A stretch of 40,034 nucleotides of DNA from assembly GCA_003132025.1 (NCBI GenBank), contig PKWJ01000051.1:39022-79055 (forward strand), written 5' to 3'. Positions 33,814 through 40,034 of this stretch are shown piece after piece. Under the pieces are notes generated by a model. That model had not been told where the DNA came from. It saw only the letters and a program-made list of their open reading frames with translations, and ran no database searches. A program made the position numbers and the translations under genes. The first letter of the stretch is position 1; each line of letters starts with the position of its first letter. Source of the DNA: Gammaproteobacteria bacterium. GTDB taxonomy: Bacteria; Pseudomonadota; Gammaproteobacteria; Steroidobacterales; Steroidobacteraceae.

Positions 33814-34938
33814 CTACAAGCGCAACGACGGATCCACCTCGGCTTTCCAGGCCAGCAGGCCGCCTTCCAGCTGCCATGCTTCACTCACCCCCATACGGCT
33901 GGCGAGCGCACACGCCTGCCGGCTGCGTACGCCGCTGCGGCACATGAATATGACCGTACCCGCGTGCGGCAGTTGCCGGCCGTGCTGTTCGATGGTGTCG
34001 AGCGGAATGTTGATCGCGCGCGGCAGATGCGAGGCGGCGAACTCGGCCGGTTCGCGCACGTCGATCAGGCTGATCGGCTGCCCGGTAGCCTTGACGCGCG
34101 CCGCAAGCTGGGCGGCGGAAATAGAGCGCACGCGTCGCAGCTCGTCGGCGGTGCAGAAGCCGGGAGGATCCTGCGGCGCGATGATGCTCGGTCGTTCACC
34201 GCACACGGCGCAATCGACCCGGCGTGCGAAGCGCAGTTCCTGAAAGCGCATTTCCAGCGCGTCGTACGTCAGCAGCCGACCGATCAGCGGCAGGCCGAAG
34301 CCGACCACGAGCTTGATGACTTCGGTCGCCTGGATCGCGCCCATGACACCGGGCAGCACACCAAGCACTCCGGCGTCGGCACAGTTGGGTGTCGCGGCCG
34401 CGTCGATCTGCGGAAACAGGCAGCGATAGCAGGGCGCGCGGCCTGGCACGTAGGTCATGGCCTGACCTTCGAAGCGATGGATCGCCGCCGAGACCAGCGA
34501 CTTGCCGTAGATGACGCAGGCGTCGTTGACCAGATAGCGCGTCGCGATGCGGTCGCTGCCATCGACGATGATGTCGTAGTTGTCGAAGATTTCCCGCACG
34601 TTGCCGGCGCACAGCTCGATCTGGTGAGCCTGCAGCTGCAGCTCCGGGTTGAGCGCCGCGAGCCGCATGCGCGCCAGTTCGGCCTTGGGCATGCCGATAC
34701 TGGCGGTGTCGTACAGCACCTGGCGCTGCAGGTTCGACTCGTCGACCCGATCGAAGTCGAGCACTCCGAGATTGCCGATGCCGCCGGCGGCCAGATACAG
34801 CGCGGCAGGCGAACCCAGGCCGCCGGTACCGATCACCAGCACGCGCGCCGCCTGCAGTTTCTCCTGCCCGGCGACACCGATTTCGGGGAGCGACAAATGC
34901 CGGCTGTAGCGCCGGAGTTCAGCGTCTGAAAGGCTCAT
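33814..34938 (-). CDS. moeB: MoeB/ThiF-type adenylyltransferase with C-terminal rhodanese domain (MoeZ-like)
   Basis: 374 residues. The E1-like domain (1-255) has RYSRHLSLPEIG, the ATP loop IGTGGLGSPAALYLA, the Asp-containing VLDFDRVDESNLQRQ, and zinc Cys pairs C170-x2-C173 and C243-x2-C246. Cys186 lies in TPNCADAGVLGVLPG. The rhodanese domain (~270-374) has the active-site loop CRSGVRSR with Cys333. It activates the C-terminus of a small sulfur carrier (MoaD or ThiS) as adenylate and can supply the sulfur. No moaD, thiS or moaE is next to it, so the partner is elsewhere. It ends convergent with threonine aldolase. Confidence 0.9.
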   Translation of the reverse strand: MSLSDAELRRYSRHLSLPEIGVAGQEKLQAARVLVIGTGGLGSPAALYLAAGGIGNLGVLDFDRVDESNLQRQVLYDTASIGMPKAELARMRLAALNPELQLQAHQIELCAGNVREIFDNYDIIVDGSDRIATRYLVNDACVIYGKSLVSAAIHRFEGQAMTYVPGRAPCYRCLFPQIDAAATPNCADAGVLGVLPGVMGAIQATEVIKLVVGFGLPLIGRLLTYDALEMRFQELRFARRVDCAVCGERPSIIAPQDPPGFCTADELRRVRSISAAQLAARVKATGQPISLIDVREPAEFAASHLPRAINIPLDTIEQHGRQLPHAGTVIFMCRSGVRSRQACALASRMGVSEAWQLEGGLLAWKAEVDPSLRL

Positions 34939-35047
34939 GCGGACATGCTACGCCTAGATGTGGCTGGATTCTGCGCCGTGGCGCACGCGCGAATTCCGCG
35001 CGGCCGCGCCGGCGTTGTAAATTGTGCCGCAACCGCTGCCGGTACAG

Positions 35048-35053
35048 GATAAT
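35048..35053 (+). promoter_or_regulatory. Possible -10 element of the arn operon
   Basis: GATAAT lies 27 bp before the arnT start in the 142-bp gap after the divergent moeB-like gene. No convincing -35 lies 16-18 bp upstream, so an activator may be needed. I saw no PmrA-type or PhoP-type direct repeat in the gap. Confidence 0.25.
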
Positions 35054-35080
35054 CGGCGGCACCACAGGTTCGGGCCCGCA

Positions 35081-36730
35081 ATGTTTCGACGCCAGTACAG
35101 CCATTCCGTATTAGCCGTGCTATGGCTGGGCCTGGCCCTGTTGTGGTTTCTGCCGCTCGATTGGCCGCACCTGTTCGACCCGGACGAGGGCCGCTACGCG
35201 GAAATCCCGCGCGAAATGGTCGCCAGCGGCGACTGGGTGACGCCGCGGCTCGATGGCATCAAGTACTTCGAAAAGCCGGCGCTCGGCTACTGGGCCACCG
35301 CGGCCGCGTTCGAAGTGTTCGGACAGCATGCCTGGACCGTGCGCCTGTGGCCGGCGCTGACCGGCATGCTGGGCCTGATGCTGACGTTTGCGCTCGGGCT
35401 GCGGCTGTACGATCAGCGCGCCGCACTGCTGGCGGTGCTGGTGCAGGCCAGCGCGTTGCTGTACGTCGCGATGGCGCGCATTGCGACGCTGGATATGGGC
35501 CTCACGCTGGGTCTGCAGATGGCGATGACGGCGCTGGCGTTGCTGGTGCAGCGGCCGGAGGTGCCCTGGATAAAAACCTGGCGGCTGTCGCTGTTGCTCG
35601 GCGTCGGTGTGGCACTGGCGGTGATGACCAAGGGCCTGGTCGGCATCCTGATACCCGGGGCGGTCGCGGTGCTGTTCATGCTGTTGCATCGAGACTGGCG
35701 CCTGCTGCTGCGCGCGCAGCCATGGTGGACGCTGGCGGCATTGCTGCTGCTGGCGGCGCCGTGGTTTGTGCTGGTGTCGGCGCGCAATCCCGAATTTGCG
35801 CATTTTTTCTTCATCTTCCAGCATTTTCAGCGTTATCTGAGTACCGCGCAGTTCGACCGCTACCAGCCCGCCTGGTTCTTCCTGCCGGTGCTGGCGCTCG
35901 GATTTCTGCCCTGGACCACGCTGCTGCCCGGCACGCTGCTCTCGGCATGGCGCGCGGCGCGCGGCGGGGAGCGCGCAACCGCGCTGCTGCTGCTGTGGGC
36001 GGCGTTCGTGCTGTTGTTCTTCAGCATGTCGCAATCCAAGCTGACGCCGTACATTCTGCCGCTGTTTCCGGCCCTGAGCCTGCTGACCGGTCGCGCGATC
36101 GCCGAGCTGCCGGCGGCGCGCTTGGCGGCGCATCTGCGCGCGGTGGCGTGGTTCGCGGCCGGCGTGGGCGCCATCGTGCTGCTGCTATGGTGGGCGCCGC
36201 CGGCGGCAGCGCTGGTCGCGCGTGCCTCCACCATCAGTATCCTTGGCTTTGCCGCCGCGTTTCTGCTGCTCGCGCTCGGCGCCGGCTTCGGCGCGCGGCT
36301 GGGCCGCCGCGGCCTCGTCCTCGGCGCCGCCGCGGCTACCTGCCTTGGCGGGCTGCTGCTGGCGCAGTCGGCGCTGCTGGCGGCCGATTACCTGCCGCGC
36401 ATGCGCTCGCTGGTGCAGCTCACGCAGCAGCTGCGGCCGTGGGTGGGCCCCGGTACCCCGGTGTACTGCGTGAACGTCTACCCGCAGCCGCTGCCGTTCT
36501 ATCTGCAGCGCACCTGCACGCTGGTGGGCTATCGCGGCGAGCTGGATTTCGGGCTGAAGCAGGAACCATGGCTCGCGCTCGCGGATCTCAAGCAATTCGC
36601 GCTTGCCTGGCAGCAGCAAAGCGATGCGCTGGCCATTCTGCGACCCGAGGATTATCAGGAACTTGAAGCATTGGGCGCCCCGATGCGCGTGATATACACT
36701 GCGCCGTCCTTGGTCGCGGTGCGCAGATGA
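35081..36730 (+). CDS. arnT: ArnT-type lipid A glycosyltransferase (GT83/PMT-like)
   Basis: 549 residues, the length of E. coli ArnT, from ATG 35081. The first periplasmic loop has the signature HLFDPDEGRYAEIPREMVAS, then GIKYFEKPALGYW, closely matching E. coli ArnT; the acidic DPDE is the catalytic loop. Later FFFIFQHFQRYL and LPWTTLLPG also match, and SQSKLTPYILPLFPAL is the conserved long helix. About 12 transmembrane helices precede a soluble C-terminal part. It transfers 4-amino-4-deoxy-L-arabinose from undecaprenyl phosphate to lipid A on the periplasmic side, giving polymyxin resistance in known bacteria. It is first in the operon and its stop overlaps the next start. Confidence 0.9.
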   Translation: MFRRQYSHSVLAVLWLGLALLWFLPLDWPHLFDPDEGRYAEIPREMVASGDWVTPRLDGIKYFEKPALGYWATAAAFEVFGQHAWTVRLWPALTGMLGLMLTFALGLRLYDQRAALLAVLVQASALLYVAMARIATLDMGLTLGLQMAMTALALLVQRPEVPWIKTWRLSLLLGVGVALAVMTKGLVGILIPGAVAVLFMLLHRDWRLLLRAQPWWTLAALLLLAAPWFVLVSARNPEFAHFFFIFQHFQRYLSTAQFDRYQPAWFFLPVLALGFLPWTTLLPGTLLSAWRAARGGERATALLLLWAAFVLLFFSMSQSKLTPYILPLFPALSLLTGRAIAELPAARLAAHLRAVAWFAAGVGAIVLLLWWAPPAAALVARASTISILGFAAAFLLLALGAGFGARLGRRGLVLGAAAATCLGGLLLAQSALLAADYLPRMRSLVQLTQQLRPWVGPGTPVYCVNVYPQPLPFYLQRTCTLVGYRGELDFGLKQEPWLALADLKQFALAWQQQSDALAILRPEDYQELEALGAPMRVIYTAPSLVAVRR

Positions 36731-37101
36731 TGAAAAGCGCGGATCTGGCGCTGGTTCTGACCGGTGTGATGCTCAACGCCGCAGCGCAGCTGCTGCTGAA
36801 GGCGGGCTCACGCGCCATATCGGGTGTCGCCTTCAGCTTCGCCAACGGCTGGACACTGGCCGAGCGCATCGCACTCAATCCGCCGATTCTTGCCGGCCTG
36901 GCCTGCTACGTGGTCAGCGTTGTGTTCTGGATCCTGGCGCTGTCGCGCGTGGACGTCAGCATCGCCTATCCGATGCTGTCGGTCGGCTACATCGTGACGG
37001 CCGTGGCCGGCTGGCTGCTGTTTGCGGAAAGCCTCAGCGTCACACGCGTGGCCGGCATTTTCATCATCATTGCCGGCGTGTGGCTGGTGGCGCGCAGCTG
37101 A
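36727..37101 (+). CDS. Four-helix SMR-like undecaprenyl-phospho-Ara4N flippase subunit (ArnE/ArnF-like)
   Basis: 124 residues, start at ATG 36727 overlapping the arnT stop, or ATG 36730. Four helices: ALVLTGVMLNAAAQLLLKAG at the start, then the ~45-65, 75-95 and 103-122 segments. The QLLLK and IAYPMLSVGYIVTAVAGWLLF patterns are those of ArnE/ArnF and related EamA/SMR proteins. E. coli needs both ArnE and ArnF as a heterodimer; here only one gene is present between arnT and arnB, so it may work as a homodimer. It flips the lipid-linked sugar to the periplasmic side for ArnT. Confidence 0.8.
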   Translation: MMKSADLALVLTGVMLNAAAQLLLKAGSRAISGVAFSFANGWTLAERIALNPPILAGLACYVVSVVFWILALSRVDVSIAYPMLSVGYIVTAVAGWLLFAESLSVTRVAGIFIIIAGVWLVARS

Positions 37102-37129
37102 CGCTGCGCCGATTTGTTACGGTGCCATC

Positions 37130-38299
37130 TTGAGTAAAGAATTTCTGCCGTTTACCCGGCCGTCGATCGACGAGGACACCATCGCCGGAGTGGTCGAGGT
37201 GCTGCGCTCGGGCTGGATCACCAGTGGTCCGCAGGTGCGCGAGTTCGAGGCGCGGCTGTCGGATTATTTTGGCGGCCGGCCGGTGCGCGCACTCAGTTCC
37301 GCCACCGGCGGAATGGAAATCGGCCTGGCGCTCGCCGGCGTCGGTCCCGGCGACGAGGTCATCACCACACCGCTGTCCTGGGTTGCCACCGCGAACGTCA
37401 TCCTGCGCGCCGGCGCGCGCCCGGTGTTCGTCGACGTCGAGCCGCACAGCCGCAACATCGACCTGTCGCGTATCGAGGCCGCGATCACGCCCCTGACGCG
37501 CGCGCTGTTGCCGGTGGATATGGCCGGCCTGCCGGTCGATCGCACCCGGCTGAACGAGATCGCTCGCCGGCACCAGTTGCGGGTGCTGGAGGACGCGGCG
37601 CAGTCGATGGGCGCAAGCTGGCAGGGCGAGCGCATCGGCGCCACCGGCGACCTGGTATCGATCAGTTTTCACGCCAATAAAAACCTCACTACCGCCGAGG
37701 GCGGCTGCCTGGTGCTTAACGATGAGCAGGAAGCCAGGCGCTGCGAGCTGTGGCGGCTGCAGGGCGTGGAGCGATTTCCGAATGGCGACCTGGATTCGAC
37801 GCTGCCCGGCGGCAAGCACAATCTGACCGATATCGCTGCCCGCATCGGGCTCGGCCAGCTCGCGCGCCTGGAAGAGTTCAACGCGCGGCGCCGGGTGCTG
37901 GCGCGCCGATATTTCGAGTGCTTCGACCGCTCGCTCGGCTGCGAACTGCCGCTCGAGGATTTCACCTCCAGCAACTGGCACATGTTCCAGATCGTGCTGC
38001 CCGGACACGTGGAGCGCGGAGCCTTCATCGAGCAGATGTACGCCGCCGGCATCGGCATCGGGGTGCACTATCCGGCGATTCATCTGCTGACGCTGTATCG
38101 GCAGATGGGTTTCAAGCCCGGCGATTTCCCGATCGCCGAGCACATCGGCCGTGGCATCGTCACATTGCCGCTGTTTCCGGCCATGCGCGATCAGGACGTG
38201 GAGCGGGTGTGCGAGCAGACGGCGCGCACGCTGAAAGCACTGGGCGGACAGGTGCGTGCCGCGGGCCAGCCAAACGTCGCGACCGTGTCCGGTCGCTAA
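37130..38299 (+). CDS. arnB: ArnB-type UDP-4-amino-4-deoxy-L-arabinose aminotransferase
   Basis: 389 residues from the TTG at 37130, chosen because it is preceded by ACGGTG and followed directly by the family start KEFLPFTRPSIDED; E. coli ArnB begins the same way. DegT/DnrJ/EryC1 fold: DEVITTPLSWVATANVIL, VFVDVEPHSRNID, LRVLEDAAQSMGA, and the PLP Lys184 in FHANKNLTTAEGG. SNWHMFQIVLPG and GIGIGVHYPAIH near the C-terminus are family-typical. It transfers an amino group from glutamate to UDP-4-keto-arabinose in the cytosol. It is 28 bp after the flippase gene. Confidence 0.9.
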   Translation: MSKEFLPFTRPSIDEDTIAGVVEVLRSGWITSGPQVREFEARLSDYFGGRPVRALSSATGGMEIGLALAGVGPGDEVITTPLSWVATANVILRAGARPVFVDVEPHSRNIDLSRIEAAITPLTRALLPVDMAGLPVDRTRLNEIARRHQLRVLEDAAQSMGASWQGERIGATGDLVSISFHANKNLTTAEGGCLVLNDEQEARRCELWRLQGVERFPNGDLDSTLPGGKHNLTDIAARIGLGQLARLEEFNARRRVLARRYFECFDRSLGCELPLEDFTSSNWHMFQIVLPGHVERGAFIEQMYAAGIGIGVHYPAIHLLTLYRQMGFKPGDFPIAEHIGRGIVTLPLFPAMRDQDVERVCEQTARTLKALGGQVRAAGQPNVATVSGR

Positions 38300-38310
38300 C
38301 GGCACGCAGC

Positions 38311-39264
38311 ATGGCCCGCGCGGTACCTGAGCTGACCGTCGTCATTCCGGTCTACAACGAGCAGGAAGTGCTGCCGGCTTTGTTCACGCGCCTGTATCCG
38401 GCGCTGGACGCGCTGGCCCGCAGCTACGAGATCGTGTTCGTCAACGACGGCAGCCGCGACCGCTCCGCCGCATTGCTTCGCAGTCAGTTTGAACTGCGTC
38501 CCGACGTCACTCGGGTGGTGCTGTTTTCGAGCAATTTCGGGCAGCACCGCGCAATCCTGGCCGGTTTTGCCCACAGCCGCGGCCGCTACGTGATCACGCT
38601 CGACGCCGATCTGCAGAATCCGCCGGAGCAGATCGGCCGCCTGCTGACTGAACTCGACGCCGGACATGATTACGTCGGTACCATCCGCATCGAGCGCCAG
38701 GACCTGGCCTGGCGCCGTTATGCCTCGCGCCTGATGAACGTCATCCGCGAGCGCACCACGCAGGTCAAGATCACCGACCAGGGCTCCATGTTCCGCGGCT
38801 ACGGCCGCGCGGTGGTCGACGCGGTCAATCAGTGCTCGGAATACAACACCTTCGTTCCGGCGCTGGCGTACACCTTCTCGATGAATCCGACCGAAGTGCG
38901 CGTGCCGCACGAGGAACGCGGCGCCGGCAAGTCGAAGTATTCGCTGTTCAGCCTGGTGCGGCTGAACTTCGATCTGATGACCGGGTTTTCGACCGCACCG
39001 ATGCGCCTGTTCTCGGGCACCGGTATCGTGATCGCGCTGCTGTCAGTGGTGTTCGTGGGGTACCTGCTGGTGCGCCGCTACATGATCGGTCCCGAGGCCG
39101 AAGGCGTATTCACCCTGTTTGCGATCGCATTCTTCCTGCTCGGCGTGGCGCTGTTTGGCGTCGGGCTGCTGGGCGAATACGTCGGGCGTATCTATGACGA
39201 GGTGCGGCATCGGCCGCGCTATATCGTCGGCACCGTGCTGGAGCGTCACGAGGATCAGCCGTGA
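38311..39264 (+). CDS. arnC: ArnC-type undecaprenyl-phosphate 4-formamido-arabinose transferase
   Basis: 317 residues from ATG 38311. A GT2 domain (LTVVIPVYNEQEVLPAL, VFVNDGSRDRS, LDADLQNPPEQI with the metal-binding D-A-D) is followed by two transmembrane helices at about 231-255 and 268-292. The diagnostic ArnC stretches SSNFGQHRAILAGF, ITDQGSMFRGY and HEERGAGKSKYSLFSLVRLN are present. It loads the formylated sugar onto undecaprenyl phosphate at the inner membrane. Its TGA overlaps the GTG of the next gene (GTGA at 39261-39264). Confidence 0.92.
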   Translation: MARAVPELTVVIPVYNEQEVLPALFTRLYPALDALARSYEIVFVNDGSRDRSAALLRSQFELRPDVTRVVLFSSNFGQHRAILAGFAHSRGRYVITLDADLQNPPEQIGRLLTELDAGHDYVGTIRIERQDLAWRRYASRLMNVIRERTTQVKITDQGSMFRGYGRAVVDAVNQCSEYNTFVPALAYTFSMNPTEVRVPHEERGAGKSKYSLFSLVRLNFDLMTGFSTAPMRLFSGTGIVIALLSVVFVGYLLVRRYMIGPEAEGVFTLFAIAFFLLGVALFGVGLLGEYVGRIYDEVRHRPRYIVGTVLERHEDQP

Positions 39265-40034
39265 GCCCGCGGGCGGTGGTGTTCGCCTATCACGATGTCG
39301 GCGTGCGCTGCCTGCGCACGCTCCTGGCGCACGGGGTCGAGGTGCCGATCGTGATCACGCACGTCGATGCACCCGGCGAGAACATCTGGTTCGACAGCGT
39401 CGAGCGTCATGCGCTCTGGCACGGCATCCAGGTGCTCACGCCCGAGAGTCCAAATGCTCCCGAAGTCATCGCCCGTCTGCGTGCGCCGCGCCCCGAATTC
39501 CTGTTCTCCTTCTACTACCGCTCGATGCTCGGCAGCGACCTGCTGTCGCTGCCGACGCGCGGCGCCTACAACATGCACGGCTCGCTGCTGCCCAAATATC
39601 GCGGCCGGGCACCGGTCAACTGGGCGGTACTGCACGATGAGCACGAGACCGGCGCCACGCTGCACGCGATGGTCGCCAAACCCGACGCCGGCGATATCGT
39701 TGACAGCCAGGCGGTCCCGATCCTGCCGGACGACACCGCGCTGGAGGTGTTCCACAAGGTGACCGTGGCGGCGGAACTGGCGCTGCATCGCAGCCTGCCG
39801 GCCCTGGTCGCCGGCACCGCGCACCACCGGCCGCAGAATCTCGCGGACGGCAGCTATTTCGGCCGCCGCACCGCACGTGACGGCGCCATCGACTGGCGCC
39901 GCGGCGCGCGCGCGGTGCATAACCTGGTGCGCGCGGTGGCCCCGCCATACCCGGGAGCGTATTGCGAGGCCGATGGCATGACGCTGCGCATCCTGCGTTC
40001 GCTGCCGGCGGGGGCGCGCGACATGCGCGCCGAG
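39261..40034 (+). CDS. arnA: ArnA formyltransferase domain, partial at right edge
   Basis: 258 codons from GTG 39261 to the window end, frame open. VVFAYHDVGVRCLRTLL and ITHVDAPGENIW match the start of E. coli ArnA. The N10-formyl-THF transferase catalytic triad is complete: Asn104 and His106 in GAYNMHGSLLPKYRGRAP, and Asp142 in AKPDAGDIV. LFSFYYRSML and YFGRRTARDGAIDW also match. It formylates UDP-Ara4N. The NAD-dependent UDP-glucuronate decarboxylase half lies past the edge, so I cannot say if it is fused. Confidence 0.9.
   Translation, partial: MSPRAVVFAYHDVGVRCLRTLLAHGVEVPIVITHVDAPGENIWFDSVERHALWHGIQVLTPESPNAPEVIARLRAPRPEFLFSFYYRSMLGSDLLSLPTRGAYNMHGSLLPKYRGRAPVNWAVLHDEHETGATLHAMVAKPDAGDIVDSQAVPILPDDTALEVFHKVTVAAELALHRSLPALVAGTAHHRPQNLADGSYFGRRTARDGAIDWRRGARAVHNLVRAVAPPYPGAYCEADGMTLRILRSLPAGARDMRAE

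Noticed and set aside
34986..35002. Inverted repeat CGCGCG-AATTC-CGCGCG before arnT.
   Set aside because: Made of CG repeats in very GC-rich DNA; expected by chance and not placed at a plausible promoter position.
34939..35080. Search for PmrA/PhoP-type direct repeats upstream of arnT.
   Set aside because: No pair of TTAA-containing half-sites with the right spacing is visible; regulation, if any, is by another system.
35122..36666. A 514-codon same-strand open frame inside arnT.
   Set aside because: It is the +1 frame of a GC-rich membrane-protein gene, made almost only of Ala, Gly and Arg, with no domain.
37067..38305. A 412-codon open frame antisense to the ArnB gene.
   Set aside because: The plus-strand frame matches ArnB motif by motif; the antisense protein is rich in Arg, Gln, His and Ala without a recognisable fold, typical of a shadow in GC-rich DNA.
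1..40034. Search for tRNA, rRNA, CRISPR arrays, insertion sequences, phage attachment sites and riboswitches.
   Set aside because: No cloverleaf-type arms, regularly spaced repeats, transposase motifs or conserved aptamer cores were seen by eye.

Overview
The window is GC-rich chromosomal DNA of a Gram-negative bacterium. It carries an RND efflux pump with an outer-membrane channel, a lipid A 4-amino-arabinose (arn) locus, and proteins exported as c-type cytochromes and an outer-membrane barrel. The mix of genes (arn locus, TolB-like/TPR signalling proteins, stand-alone FdsD) fits a gammaproteobacterium of the Xanthomonadales/Nevskiales/Steroidobacter kind. That placement is an inference from gene content, not from a marker gene. 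By eye the left part (about 0.3-2.4 kb and 12-15 kb) is noticeably poorer in G+C than the right part (about 21-40 kb), which hints at mosaic origin. I saw no tRNA, rRNA, CRISPR array, transposase or phage gene.

Region 1 (1-6.2 kb) starts with the tail of a membrane protein. It is joined directly to a headless C-terminal remnant of an outer-membrane efflux factor. A membrane-anchored TIR / TolB-like / TPR protein follows on the minus strand. Next comes a minus-strand two-component operon: a receiver-only protein whose phospho-acceptor Asp is Asn, a hybrid sensor kinase with periplasmic sensor and PAS domain, and an OmpR-type regulator. Region 2 (6.2-12.0 kb) is a divergent, tightly overlapping RND operon (permease, adaptor, outer-membrane lipoprotein). 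Two palindromes lie in front of it.

Region 3 (12.1-16.4 kb) holds a type II haloacid-dehalogenase-like hydrolase. It also holds a minus-strand group of GST, a decayed aldo/keto reductase, a 32-residue ORF, a secreted metallo-beta-lactamase-fold hydrolase and a secreted NTF2-like protein. A BON-domain protein with a strong hairpin behind it closes the region. Region 4 (16.4-21.4 kb) is a three-gene unit of CmcI-like SAM enzyme, JmjC/cupin_8 oxygenase and a very large MFS-spermidine-synthase-like fusion. I do not recognise it as a described pathway. Region 5 (21.4-23.5 kb) holds three small minus-strand genes, including an orphan FdsD and a short protein resembling heme-copper oxidase subunit I, and an EVE-like/HNH nuclease.

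Region 6 (23.8-25.9 kb) is a pair of cytochrome genes. The first encodes a one-heme N-terminus fused to a probable outer-membrane beta-barrel (Cyc2-like layout); the second encodes a periplasmic diheme c4-type cytochrome. This is the best candidate in the window for an interesting system: electron transfer across the outer membrane. Region 7 (25.9-34.9 kb) is rich in amino-acid catabolism: threonine ammonia-lyase, APC permease, serine/threonine dehydratase, isoaspartyl peptidase and threonine aldolase. A TPR diguanylate cyclase and a MoeB/ThiF-rhodanese protein are interspersed. Region 8 (35.1-40.0 kb) is an arn operon in the order T-E/F-B-C-A, with only one small flippase subunit gene; arnA runs off the right edge.
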